Translations under genes and position numbers: made by a program | Shown: one piece after another, positions 46,069 through 53,825 of the stretch | How the letters are laid out: each line of letters begins with the position of its first letter | How positions within the stretch are numbered: the stretch's first letter is position 1 | The notes under the pieces: generated by a model | What the model saw: only the letters and a program-made list of their open reading frames with translations | Told to the model about the DNA's origin: nothing | The model's database searches: none | Source: Variovorax boronicumulans | GTDB taxonomy: Bacteria; Pseudomonadota; Gammaproteobacteria; Burkholderiales; Burkholderiaceae_C | Assembly: GCF_030812215.1 (NCBI RefSeq) | Contig: NZ_JAUSSG010000008.1 | Coordinates: 367,375-431,374 of the forward strand | DNA length: 64,000 nucleotides | Direction: 5' to 3'

Positions 46069-46075
46069 CGCACAC

Positions 46076-48331
46076 ATGATGCCGATGCCCGAAGCCCTGA
46101 CAACGCCGCGACCCGTCGCGGTGGGCAAATGGACATTCCGAAGAGGAGGCATGCTTTGTCGCCTCCCGCTGAAGAGGCTGCGCGTCTCGGCACCGTCGGA
46201 ATTCCTGCGGGCCGTCGAAAGCAGTTGCGATGGCAGGGCGACGTGGGACGAGGTCAGGAACGAACTGATCGCGCGCTGGCCGGCCAACGAGGTCGATGCC
46301 TGCCTGTCCACCCTGCTGGAACAGGGAGCGCTGGTGGATGCGGGTCATCTGCTCGCGTTGCAGGCGCAGATCGGCTGGACGCCGCAGCCGCTCGCCGCGC
46401 CGCTGAACGACCCTGAGTCGCTTTACGAACTGAGGCGAGCCGCCGAGCGCCGCCTGGTCGAACCCCTCCCGGGCGTCGTGAAACTGCGCCCCGGGCAGAC
46501 GCCGCTGATGGATCTGTTGCGGGATCGCGGCAGTGCACGGACATTCGACGACCGTGCGCTGTCGTTGCAATCGGTCGTGAACATCCTGTGGTCGATGTAC
46601 GGCGTGTCGCATCAAGGCGAAGAGCGCATCCACCGGACGGTGCCGTCGGGCGGGGCACTTTATGGCCTGCGCTGGTTTCTTGCGCTGCTGCGCCCGATGG
46701 ATGGCTACTCCTGCGGCATCTACGAAGTCAGGCATCACGCCGACGGCGAGAACGTGGGCGAGGTCTCGATGCATCGGCTGGCGGGCGACGCCATGAACGC
46801 GTGGAGCACCTTGCTGACCCCGTCGGTCCTGAGCTTTGCGCACGCGGTCGTCTACCCCGTCGCCAATCTTCGGTTCATCAGCGAGAAGTACGGAAACCGA
46901 TCGCTCACTCTCGCCATGATCGAGGCCGGGCATGCCTTGCAGAACGGGGCGCTTGCGGCCCAGTTCGAAGATGCGGCCACGATCGTGCGTGGCGACACGG
47001 TCGAGATGGAAGTTCTTTCGCTCCTCGGTCTCGCAGGCTTGTTCTATCCATTGCCTTCCATGGTCGTGGGGGCCAAGCCTTCGCAAGCACAGGAAAAGGC
47101 GGCCTCGAAGGCCGGGCAGGCTGCGCTGGTGCGCTCCATTCCCAACCACTCCCAGCAGTTGCCGCTGGCCACTCGCATTGCGGTGGCCGGCCCGATTCAG
47201 ATCGGAGGCCCGGCCGGCACATGGGCGTTGTGGGCTGCCGGGCGTTCCGAGGATGCCCGTCTTGCGGCCGTCAAGGCCGAGGCGGAAGCGTGGGAGCGCA
47301 TTGGCTGGTCCACCCCGTCTGCCGCGATGGAGCGGGCGCGTCCAGGCGAACTGGATGGCGCAGTCGATCCGCGCAGCCTGGTGCACTACAGCCGGGCGCA
47401 ATACGACAGCCGGGGATTTCCCTATTCACCGCTTTCTGCACGCCGAAGCTACCCATGGGTCAAGGGCCTGCGAGCCGACGATGGCGCCGAAGTGCATCTC
47501 ATGGCCCATTGCGTCCATGCCTTGAGCTCGCTGCATCCGAATGACGCCAGCAGGCCTTTCACCAATGCCAGCACCTCGGGCGTCGCGGCCTACACGGACG
47601 TGGAAACCGCCCAATACCGGGCGCTGGTCGAACTTGTCGAGCGCGACGCCTTCGCGCGCGCCTGGCTCGGCCGCCTGGCACCGCCGGCGATCGAAGAAGA
47701 GGGCATGTCCGGCGCGGTACGGCACAGGCTCTCGCGGTTGCGGCATGCGGGCTACACCGCCTCTGTGCACGCGCTGCCATCCGGGCACCTGCCGGCCGTC
47801 GCGGTCTTTGTCCAGGATGTCCGGTCGACCTTCGCATCCATCACGACGGCCGCGGGATTCGCTTGGGAAGAGGCACTGGAGTCCGCGCTCTCGGAGGCCG
47901 AGAGCAGGGTGCAGCAGCAACATGGCACGGCACCGCATCCACCCATGGCGGCCGAAGAGGTTGTGCTTGCCACTCACCATGGCGACTATTTCAGGACCAG
48001 GGCGGGGTTCAGGACCGCGGACTGGTTTGCCTCGGCACGGGAGCGTGTCTCGATGCACGGGAGCCTGGCCTTTCCGCCAAATGGCTCTGCGTTGCTCGAT
48101 CACTTCATCGATTCGAATTTCGAGGTGTACGTCTGCGACCTGACGCCACCCGGCGCCTCGATCCATCAAGGGCGGGTGCCACTGCACGTGGCCCGTGTTT
48201 TCGTATCGGGGCTGGTTCCCATCTGGTTCGGCCACGGTGTTGAACCATTGGGACTCTGCGAGCGACTGGGGGTGAATGTCGAGCCGGCTGGCCGGCCCGG
48301 ACATCCCTTGCCGCTTCATCCCTGCACTTGA
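46076..48331 (+). CDS. RRE-SagB-YcaO fusion, azoline/azole-type peptide modifying enzyme
   Basis: The 751-aa product combines three parts. Residues about 15-105 look like a PqqD-like recognition domain (FLRAVESSCDGRATWDEVRNELIARW...LSTLLEQGALVD), the part that grips leader peptides. Residues about 130-345 are a SagB-type flavin nitroreductase (RGSARTFDDRALSLQSVVNILWSMYGV, RTVPSGGALYGLRWFLALL), which oxidises azolines to azoles. Residues about 370-751 are YcaO (KAEAEAWERIGW, NASTSGVAAYTDVETAQYRALVELVERDAFARAWLGR), which cyclodehydrates Cys, Ser or Thr with ATP. The C terminus HPLPLHPCT is a loose version of the PxPxP tail of azoline-forming YcaO proteins. Three consecutive in-frame ATGs (46076, 46079, 46085) leave the exact start open. 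Confidence 0.88.
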   Translation: MMPMPEALTTPRPVAVGKWTFRRGGMLCRLPLKRLRVSAPSEFLRAVESSCDGRATWDEVRNELIARWPANEVDACLSTLLEQGALVDAGHLLALQAQIGWTPQPLAAPLNDPESLYELRRAAERRLVEPLPGVVKLRPGQTPLMDLLRDRGSARTFDDRALSLQSVVNILWSMYGVSHQGEERIHRTVPSGGALYGLRWFLALLRPMDGYSCGIYEVRHHADGENVGEVSMHRLAGDAMNAWSTLLTPSVLSFAHAVVYPVANLRFISEKYGNRSLTLAMIEAGHALQNGALAAQFEDAATIVRGDTVEMEVLSLLGLAGLFYPLPSMVVGAKPSQAQEKAASKAGQAALVRSIPNHSQQLPLATRIAVAGPIQIGGPAGTWALWAAGRSEDARLAAVKAEAEAWERIGWSTPSAAMERARPGELDGAVDPRSLVHYSRAQYDSRGFPYSPLSARRSYPWVKGLRADDGAEVHLMAHCVHALSSLHPNDASRPFTNASTSGVAAYTDVETAQYRALVELVERDAFARAWLGRLAPPAIEEEGMSGAVRHRLSRLRHAGYTASVHALPSGHLPAVAVFVQDVRSTFASITTAAGFAWEEALESALSEAESRVQQQHGTAPHPPMAAEEVVLATHHGDYFRTRAGFRTADWFASARERVSMHGSLAFPPNGSALLDHFIDSNFEVYVCDLTPPGASIHQGRVPLHVARVFVSGLVPIWFGHGVEPLGLCERLGVNVEPAGRPGHPLPLHPCT

Positions 48332-48407
48332 ATCGGGAGGGCGCCCCTATCGAGTATTTCCGTTCTGAATTTTTCCCCAACGCATCATCATCAACGAAGG
48401 AACTTAT

Positions 48408-48617
48408 ATGAAGAAGAACTCTGCCAACGCCTCGGCCATCCACCCGGCGGCCACCCAACAGCTTCACTGCAATGTCGTCGTGGAGCCTTCGAGCATCGAC
48501 TTCCTCAACGAGGGATCGGTTTTCGTTGCCGGTTCGTCGAGCGATTGCAGCGCGATCTCGCCGCTGCCGCAAGAGAAGAAGAACAAGCGCCGCAGCCAGG
48601 CATCGGACGAGCGCTGA
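48408..48617 (+). CDS. Candidate RiPP precursor peptide, 69 aa
   Basis: A short gene with a clear ribosome site (GAAGGAAC, 5 bases before the ATG), set between the YcaO fusion and the radical SAM gene. It has two cysteines (21 and 47) and a Ser-rich core-like stretch, GSSSDCSAISP at residues 42-52, which suits YcaO or radical SAM chemistry. Residues 28-41 (SSIDFLNEGSVFVA) may be the recognised leader. The end is strongly basic (KKNKRR at 57-62). No Gly-Gly processing site is seen. Which residues are modified, and where it is cut, cannot be told from sequence alone. Confidence 0.75.
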   Translation: MKKNSANASAIHPAATQQLHCNVVVEPSSIDFLNEGSVFVAGSSSDCSAISPLPQEKKNKRRSQASDER

Positions 48618-48637
48618 GCAGGCCACGGACTTTTCGC

Positions 48638-49942
48638 ATGTTTACCCTTCACTGCTCGGATGCAGACGGAAAGTCCGTAAGTCTGCGGTATGCGCCGCAC
48701 GAAAGTGCGCTCACCAACATGGACGGAACGCCTGTCCTCAAGGGCCAGGCGTCTGCGTCTTCCCGCATCTGGGAAGACGCCGAGCGCATCAGTCCGCAGC
48801 ACCCCGGGCGCAAGCTCGCGAACCCCGAGGTACTGAAGATCCAACTGGGGCTGGGCTGCAACTACACATGCTCGTACTGCAACCAGTCGAGCCAGGTCGA
48901 TTCGATGGCCATGACGAAGACGTCGGACGCGCATGATTTCCTGCGCGACCTGGACACATGGCTCAAGGGAACGCCTACCCGAATCGAGTTCTGGGGTGGC
49001 GAGCCGCTGCTGTACATCAGGAAGCTCGAAATCCTGGTGCCCGAACTCGACAAGAGATTCCCGGATGCAGAGTTCTGCATGGTCACCAACGGAAGCTTGC
49101 TGACCCCCGAGATTCTGGATTTCATCGCCCGCTACGACATCTGCATCACCGTGTCCCACGATGGCCCGGGGCAATACCGGCGCGGAGAAGATCCTTTCGA
49201 CGATCCAAGGCGTGCCGCATTGCTCAAGGCGCTCTGGAACGAACGAAAAACAGGCGAGCGGATGCAGTTCAGCTCCGTGCTGACGCCGGACAACAGCGAT
49301 CCCGCGCTGCTGCGCCGCTGGTTCGTCGACAAACTGGGTGACGAATCGGTCGTCACTTCGCTGGAAGGCGTGGTCGCGACGCACGACGACAAGGCGCTCG
49401 CGGGGCCGGGGGTCTGGACCGAGGAGCAGTATCGATCGCTCAAGGAGTCGGTGGCTTCGTCGTTCGAGACCGGCGAGGCGCTGCGGATTCCCGCGCTGCG
49501 GGAGAAGGCCAAGAGCTTCCTGCAATCCATCGTGAAGGGGACGCCCTCGAGTTCAACGGGGCAGAAATGCGGCATGGACCGCAGCGACCACGTGGCCGTC
49601 GACCTGCACTCGAACGTATTGACCTGCCACAACACCGGAGCCAATGCACAGCACGGGCTGGGCTCCGCGCTGAAGATGGAAGACATCCGGCTGGACACTT
49701 CGACCCATTGGGCGTTTCGCGAGTGCTGCAGCCATTGCCCGGTGCTTCAGCTTTGCGGCGGGTCGTGCATGTACCTGGAAGGCGACCAGTTTGCGCAGTC
49801 GTGCGAAAACGAATACCAGTTCGGGCTTGGCGTCCTCGACGGCACGCTCCGACGCGCCCTGGGGCTGAAGCTCGATCGCATCGAGGGCGATGTTCGCCGC
49901 CCCGCTCGGCGCAAGGTGATCTCCATCGTGGCTCACGCCTGA
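48638..49942 (+). CDS. Radical SAM/SPASM peptide-modifying enzyme
   Basis: The 434-aa product has the radical SAM cluster motif C74-x3-C78-x2-C81 (GCNYTCSYCN), then EFWGGEPLLY and MVTNGSLLTPEILDF, which are SAM-binding elements. The C-terminal SPASM region has CGMDRSDHVAVDLHSNVLTCHN and CCSHCPVLQLCGGSCMYLEGDQFAQSCE, enough cysteines for two auxiliary 4Fe-4S clusters. Such enzymes make thioether, carbon-carbon or epimer modifications in peptides. It begins 20 bases after the precursor gene and is the last gene of the cluster. Start chosen at 48638. Confidence 0.9.
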   Translation: MFTLHCSDADGKSVSLRYAPHESALTNMDGTPVLKGQASASSRIWEDAERISPQHPGRKLANPEVLKIQLGLGCNYTCSYCNQSSQVDSMAMTKTSDAHDFLRDLDTWLKGTPTRIEFWGGEPLLYIRKLEILVPELDKRFPDAEFCMVTNGSLLTPEILDFIARYDICITVSHDGPGQYRRGEDPFDDPRRAALLKALWNERKTGERMQFSSVLTPDNSDPALLRRWFVDKLGDESVVTSLEGVVATHDDKALAGPGVWTEEQYRSLKESVASSFETGEALRIPALREKAKSFLQSIVKGTPSSSTGQKCGMDRSDHVAVDLHSNVLTCHNTGANAQHGLGSALKMEDIRLDTSTHWAFRECCSHCPVLQLCGGSCMYLEGDQFAQSCENEYQFGLGVLDGTLRRALGLKLDRIEGDVRRPARRKVISIVAHA

Positions 49943-50006
49943 TTGCGACAGGGCGAGAGCAGGCCTTCGCGGCGATTTCTCTCCCCGCCCTCAAACGAAG
50001 GGCTTG

Positions 50007-50250
50007 CTCGTTTCCGCTCCCCGGCTCCGCCAGCTTGGGCCCCGGCATCGCCCGCGACAGCGCCACCTGCATCCTGTTGCGCCATCCCGCGATCACCTCG
50101 CTCTCGCCCTTCATCATCGCGTCGAAGCCGGCCTTGTCACTTTGCCGGCCGACGCGCGTGTCCAGCATGTCGGCGCGCGCAAAGAAGTGGATGTCGGTCA
50201 CGCCGGGCATGAGGCAACTCACCGACAGATCGGTCTCCTTGGAAAGTTGA
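50007..50250 (-). pseudogene. 3' remnant of a short-chain dehydrogenase gene
   Basis: On the minus strand a frame encodes LSVSCLMPGVTDIHFFARADMLDTRVGRQ..., FDAMMKGESEVIAGWRNRMQVALSRAMPGPKLAEPGSGNE, which matches the C-terminal 70-80 residues of SDR-family oxidoreductases. Upstream the match fades within about 30 bases; no N-terminal part with the cofactor-binding GxxxGxG motif is present. Downstream the frame runs on as antisense of the radical SAM gene. This is a truncated relic. Confidence 0.6.
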
Positions 50251-50449
50251 ACGAAACGAAGCGCGCCGCGCCCCTGATGCTTTCGGGGCTGGACTGCTCG
50301 CTGCCTGCATTCGAAGAATCACCCTAAAACCCTGCGGCCTGACGCGCGAAGGAATGCGTCCCGAATCTGCACGTGTCATGTCGTGTGCTCGCTGCCAGCA
50401 GAGCGGAAGAGGCGATTCGCGGCATGGAAAATGCCGGTTGAAGAGTTAG

Positions 50450-50547
50450 ACAAAAGTAGTCAATCTCATCTGCAGAATCTCATCGTCAAGGTGCAAAGTT
50501 CACAGTTACTCTGCCCAGTTGACTTTGTTTGCTTTTAGTAAAGTAGC
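50450..50547 (+). promoter_or_regulatory. Repeated AAAGT/ACTTT operator-like sites
   Basis: Within about 100 bases there are AAAAGTAGTCAA, CAAAGTTCACAG, GTTGACTTTG and TAGTAAAGTAG. CAAAGT and ACTTTG, and ACTTT and AAAGT, form inverted pairs. TTGACT near 50519 could be a -35 hexamer. The layout is that of a repressor-controlled promoter facing the small helix-turn-helix remnant at 50552. Confidence 0.5.
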
Positions 50548-50551
50548 GGGC

Positions 50552-50832
50552 ATGGATGAACTGTTCGAAGCACGCCGCGCAGCGCTTCACGATGTCATCG
50601 ACGACGCGGGTCGCCCCTGCGAGGTCGCCCCAAAATACGGCTCGACGCCATCCCCATGAGCCACCTCTTCCAACTGATTGCCACGGGCTCCAACGCCTCT
50701 CTGGGCGAGCAAAGCGCCTGCAACCGGCGAGAGCGCTTGAAGATCGAAAGGGGCCCGATTCTCCATCTGCCCTTGGCCCGGCGAATTGCCGCGCTGGTCC
50801 CGCTGCCGACCCTCAAGCATTGCAATACCTGA
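50552..50832 (+). pseudogene. Possible frameshifted small phage-type DNA-binding regulator
   Basis: Frame one (50552-50659) reads MDELFEARRAALHDVIDDAG...VAPKYGSTPSP and stops. The adjoining frame from 50656 reads MSHLFQLIATGSNASLGEQSACNRRERLKIERG and runs to 50832. Joined, they follow the usual order of small Cro/CI-like helix-turn-helix proteins (...KYGxTPS-xISHLFQLIxxG...SLGEQxA...). A single-base indel near 50650 would explain the split. The alternative is two unrelated chance frames, and I put the odds only moderately above even. Confidence 0.45.
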
Positions 50833-50856
50833 CCTCCATTCGGCAGAAAACTACCA

Positions 50857-51501
50857 ATGATCAACGTCCTGTTCATAGAAGACCAACCTCTGGTGTCGGA
50901 GGCGACGGCAGAAAAGATTGCGCGAAGTCCGCTCGTCGCCAATATCGAGGTCTGCAACAGCGCCGAAAAGGCGCTGCTTGCATTGAAGGCAACGCCCGAC
51001 CGATGGGGCTTGATCCTGCTCGACCTGGACGTGCCCGGCGCGGTCGGTCTTTCGCTGGCCATGGAAATCAAGAAGCTGGGCAAGGAAGGGCTCACCTGCA
51101 TCCTGACCGGCACGCACCGGACCGACTACATCGCCCAGGCCAAGGCCAGCGGATTCCAGGGCTACATCCTGAAGGCCATCGAAATCAAGGAGCTCGAGGC
51201 GAGCCTGGACAAGGCGATTGCGGGGGAGAAGGTGTTTCCCGAATTGCCCGACCTGGGCGCGAATCCGAATGCAATCCGGCTGACCAACCGCCAGTGCCAG
51301 TGCCTCGAATTCGTCGGCGCGGGGCGCTCCACCAAGGAAATCGCGCGACTGCTGTCATTGCACCCGGGAACGGTCAATTACCACATCGATTCCGCCATGG
51401 AAGCGCTGGGCGTGAAATCGCGCGCACACGCCGTTCAGAAGGCACTGCAACTCGGGCTCCTGGCAGGTTTCGCCACGAGGAGCAGCGATGGGAATGCTTG
51501 A
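50857..51501 (+). CDS. LuxR-family response regulator
   Basis: The 214-aa product has a receiver domain with the acidic pair ED near residue 8, the phospho-acceptor aspartate in LILLDLDVPG, and the conserved lysine in GYILKA. A linker leads to a LuxR helix-turn-helix (LTNRQCQCLEFVGAGRSTKEIARLLSLHPGTVNYHIDSAMEALGVKSRAHAV). It overlaps the kinase gene by 14 bases, so the two form a cognate pair. It may control the neighbouring RiPP cluster, but nothing in the sequence proves that. Confidence 0.9.
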   Translation: MINVLFIEDQPLVSEATAEKIARSPLVANIEVCNSAEKALLALKATPDRWGLILLDLDVPGAVGLSLAMEIKKLGKEGLTCILTGTHRTDYIAQAKASGFQGYILKAIEIKELEASLDKAIAGEKVFPELPDLGANPNAIRLTNRQCQCLEFVGAGRSTKEIARLLSLHPGTVNYHIDSAMEALGVKSRAHAVQKALQLGLLAGFATRSSDGNA

Positions 51502-52945
51502 GGAGCTTCGCCGGGGCTTCATCACCAACAAGAGCGAGCCGCTCGACGAATCACTGATGGAAAAGCAGGGGCGGCTCTCCCGCTCCCTGATCCACGCGAC
51601 GCTGGCGCACCGTCATCTGGCGGAGCGCCAATTCTTTGTGCAGCAGGTCGCCTACTGGATCACGATCTTCGGGCTCCTGGTCGCGGAGGCGAGCGCGCCG
51701 ATTCTGGATTCGGCGTCGATGTGGACCTGGCTCGCGGTCTCGGTGGTGACCTGGCTGATTCGCGTCGGGCTTTTCTGGCCGCTCACGCAATTGCCGCCGG
51801 CCGTCGTCAAGAAATCCCTCGGGCTGAAGCTGATCCCGCTCGTGATCATCGTCATTGCCTGCCTGTACTGGATATGGACCATCCATTTGTTCGTCGGGCC
51901 GGTGCTGACGGTGCGCGTATTGATCATGTGCATTGGCCTTCTCAGCATCAGCGTGTCGATGACCGGCATGTGGCCGGTGACGCCCATTGCCGTGGTCCTC
52001 TACAACGGCTTGCTGTGGGGCGCCTTGTCCGTCAACCTGTATTCGAATGGCGTGGCGAGCCTGTCGGTCATCGTGGCGCTCGACATGGGTGTGCTGGCCG
52101 TGTTGTGGCTCAATATTTTCATTGCCATTCGCCAGCTCAACGATTTGCTCGCGCGCACCCATGAAGCCAGTCAATTGGTGAACCAGCTCGAAATCGCCAA
52201 CGACAAACTCGAAAGACTGAAGGACACCGCATACAAGACGCTCGACACCCGTTCGGAATTCTTCGCGGGAGCGAGCCACGATTTCCAGCAGCGCCTGCAT
52301 GCCGCGAAATTGTGGGTGCTGTCCGCCATGGCGGCCACCAAGACACATCAATCTGCGGAATCGACGCTGGACCGCCTGGGACAGGAAGTCGATGCGCTTC
52401 AGATCTATATCAACAACATTCTCGAATTCGCGCGAATCGAAGCACTCGACGCCGGAGTAAAGATCCGGGCCACGGAAATTCAGTCGCTGTTTCAGAAACT
52501 CGATTTGCATTTCGAAAAAATAGCCGAACGCGATGGCGTGCAATTGCGGTTTCGCATTGCGCGAATCACCGTGGGCACCGATGCTTCCATGCTGCTGCGG
52601 ATGCTCGAAAACCTTGTTTCCAATGCACTCAAATACACCAAGAACGGTGTGCTGGTATGTGCCCGCAGAACATCGAGGGGCGTATCCATTGAGATCTGGG
52701 ACCAGGGGCCTGGCATCAAACCCGAAGCGCGGCAACGGATTTTCGATGCCTTCCATCAGGAAGAGGCTGGCGATCAAGGCCGTACCAAGGGCGTGGGATT
52801 GGGTTTGGCCATCGTGAAGCGATTTGCCACGCGCCTCAATTACCGTATTGAAGTCAAATCGGTGATGGGGCGGGGGACGCTTTTCAGAATTCTCATTCCC
52901 CGGGAATTCGTGATAGGGCCGAATACGATCGAGAATTCTCGATAA
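51488..52945 (+). CDS. Membrane-bound sensor histidine kinase
   Basis: The 485-aa product has about six transmembrane helices (residues 50-230), a short coiled linker, the phospho-acceptor H-box FFAGASHDFQQRLHAAKLWVL, and a HATPase domain with N-box LENLVSNALKYT, G1 WDQGPGI and G2 GVGLGLAIVKRF. No periplasmic sensor domain of any size, so it probably senses something in or at the membrane. The ATG at 51488 follows GAGGAG by 5 bases. It is co-translated with the response regulator. Confidence 0.92.
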   Translation: MGMLEELRRGFITNKSEPLDESLMEKQGRLSRSLIHATLAHRHLAERQFFVQQVAYWITIFGLLVAEASAPILDSASMWTWLAVSVVTWLIRVGLFWPLTQLPPAVVKKSLGLKLIPLVIIVIACLYWIWTIHLFVGPVLTVRVLIMCIGLLSISVSMTGMWPVTPIAVVLYNGLLWGALSVNLYSNGVASLSVIVALDMGVLAVLWLNIFIAIRQLNDLLARTHEASQLVNQLEIANDKLERLKDTAYKTLDTRSEFFAGASHDFQQRLHAAKLWVLSAMAATKTHQSAESTLDRLGQEVDALQIYINNILEFARIEALDAGVKIRATEIQSLFQKLDLHFEKIAERDGVQLRFRIARITVGTDASMLLRMLENLVSNALKYTKNGVLVCARRTSRGVSIEIWDQGPGIKPEARQRIFDAFHQEEAGDQGRTKGVGLGLAIVKRFATRLNYRIEVKSVMGRGTLFRILIPREFVIGPNTIENSR

Positions 52946-53377
52946 ATTGAATTGATCGATGTCCGCGAGTGGGCGTAATTTTTGCAATTGATGATTGGTT
53001 GATCAATTGCCGCCGATATTTCGGAAAATTCCGCGCTGATTTCCCAATTCGATGCGCAATGCATCGACTCAGGCTGGTGACAGCCGACCAGCTTCATCCA
53101 TGGCATGCCGCAACGCGCCGAGTTCGGCGTCGATGCCCGTGGCCAGAAGAACTCGGACACCGCACCACCGCGGCCCGCCGGTGGGAATACGCAGAATTCA
53201 CTGGTGTTGCGCAATGTCGCGTAGACGGAAGTTTTATTTCCAATCGCAGACCGTGCTTTCCTCTCGGTCAATTGCACCAGCCGTGGCCCGACTGGTATTA
53301 GTCATTAGTTGTTTGAAATTCAGTTTTCTCTAGAGTCCAAGGCGAGCGCTTCATCGAATGGCGCGGGAGAGAACGCA
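52946..53377. other. Stretch of 432 bases with no supported gene
   Basis: AT-richer than the flanks. A 145-aa minus-strand frame overlaps the end of the kinase gene, and a short minus-strand frame near 53070-53200 reads like a protein C terminus (LLATGIDAELGALRHAMDEAGRLSPA). Neither has a believable start. It may hold decayed gene ends. Confidence 0.4.
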
Positions 53378-53671
53378 ATGCAGGCCGCATCGGGCGCAGA
53401 TCCTGGGAGGGAGCGTGACGACTTTTTCTGTCCACGGACGGAGGAGCGATTGCTTCGATGGGGCCGGCTTGTGAGTCAGGGAGGTGCTGCGAGGAGGGGG
53501 GTTGACGCTGTGGACATCGACGGGTTGCTGCTCCGGAATTCGGAGACGCTGATCGCGCATTCCCTTGCGACGGAAGCCAGCCGCAGGGCGGAGGGTTTCC
53601 TCATGGGGATGTGCGTGGTCGTGGTCTACAGCTGGGCGTTGGTCGTGTCGGTGCCTTTGTACGTGCGATGA
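53378..53671 (+). CDS. Small hypothetical protein with one membrane segment
   Basis: The 97-aa frame begins at an ATG behind GGGAGAGAA. The middle is polar and helical (RRGVDAVDIDGLLLRNSETLIAHSLATEASRRAEG) and the end is hydrophobic (GMCVVVVYSWALVVSVPLYV), so it could be a small tail-anchored membrane protein. I know no family for it. An upstream ATG at 53309 in the same frame has no ribosome site. A terminator follows at 53798. Confidence 0.4.
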   Translation: MQAASGADPGRERDDFFCPRTEERLLRWGRLVSQGGAARRGVDAVDIDGLLLRNSETLIAHSLATEASRRAEGFLMGMCVVVVYSWALVVSVPLYVR

Positions 53672-53797
53672 CTCCGGGGGAGCGCGGGTGCAACCCGTCG
53701 AACGGTGCTCCGACGAGCATTCGACCGCTTGCATCTGCCGGCTTGTGCGTGCCTGCAGCAAGGCAATCGGCGCGGCGAAACGCAGTCTCCCCCCTCC

Positions 53798-53825
53798 AAC
53801 CAGGTAACCCTGGTTTTTTCTTTTT
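53798..53825 (+). terminator. Rho-independent terminator before recJ
   Basis: AACCAG / CTGGTT stem with a short loop and a T-rich tail reading TTTTTTC. It ends plus-strand transcripts and marks the right edge of the accessory region; the tail directly abuts the end of the convergent recJ gene. Confidence 0.75.

Noticed and set aside
53070..53200. Minus-strand frame resembling a protein C terminus (LLATGIDAELGALRHAMDEAG)
   Set aside because: It has no start, no upstream family match and stops after about 40 residues; too little to call a gene or a named pseudogene.
53672..53825. Duplicate of the tRNA-Thr 3' end at the right edge of the accessory region
   Set aside because: Reading across 49900-53830 I found no copy of the tRNA 3' sequence, so no attachment-site pair can be claimed.
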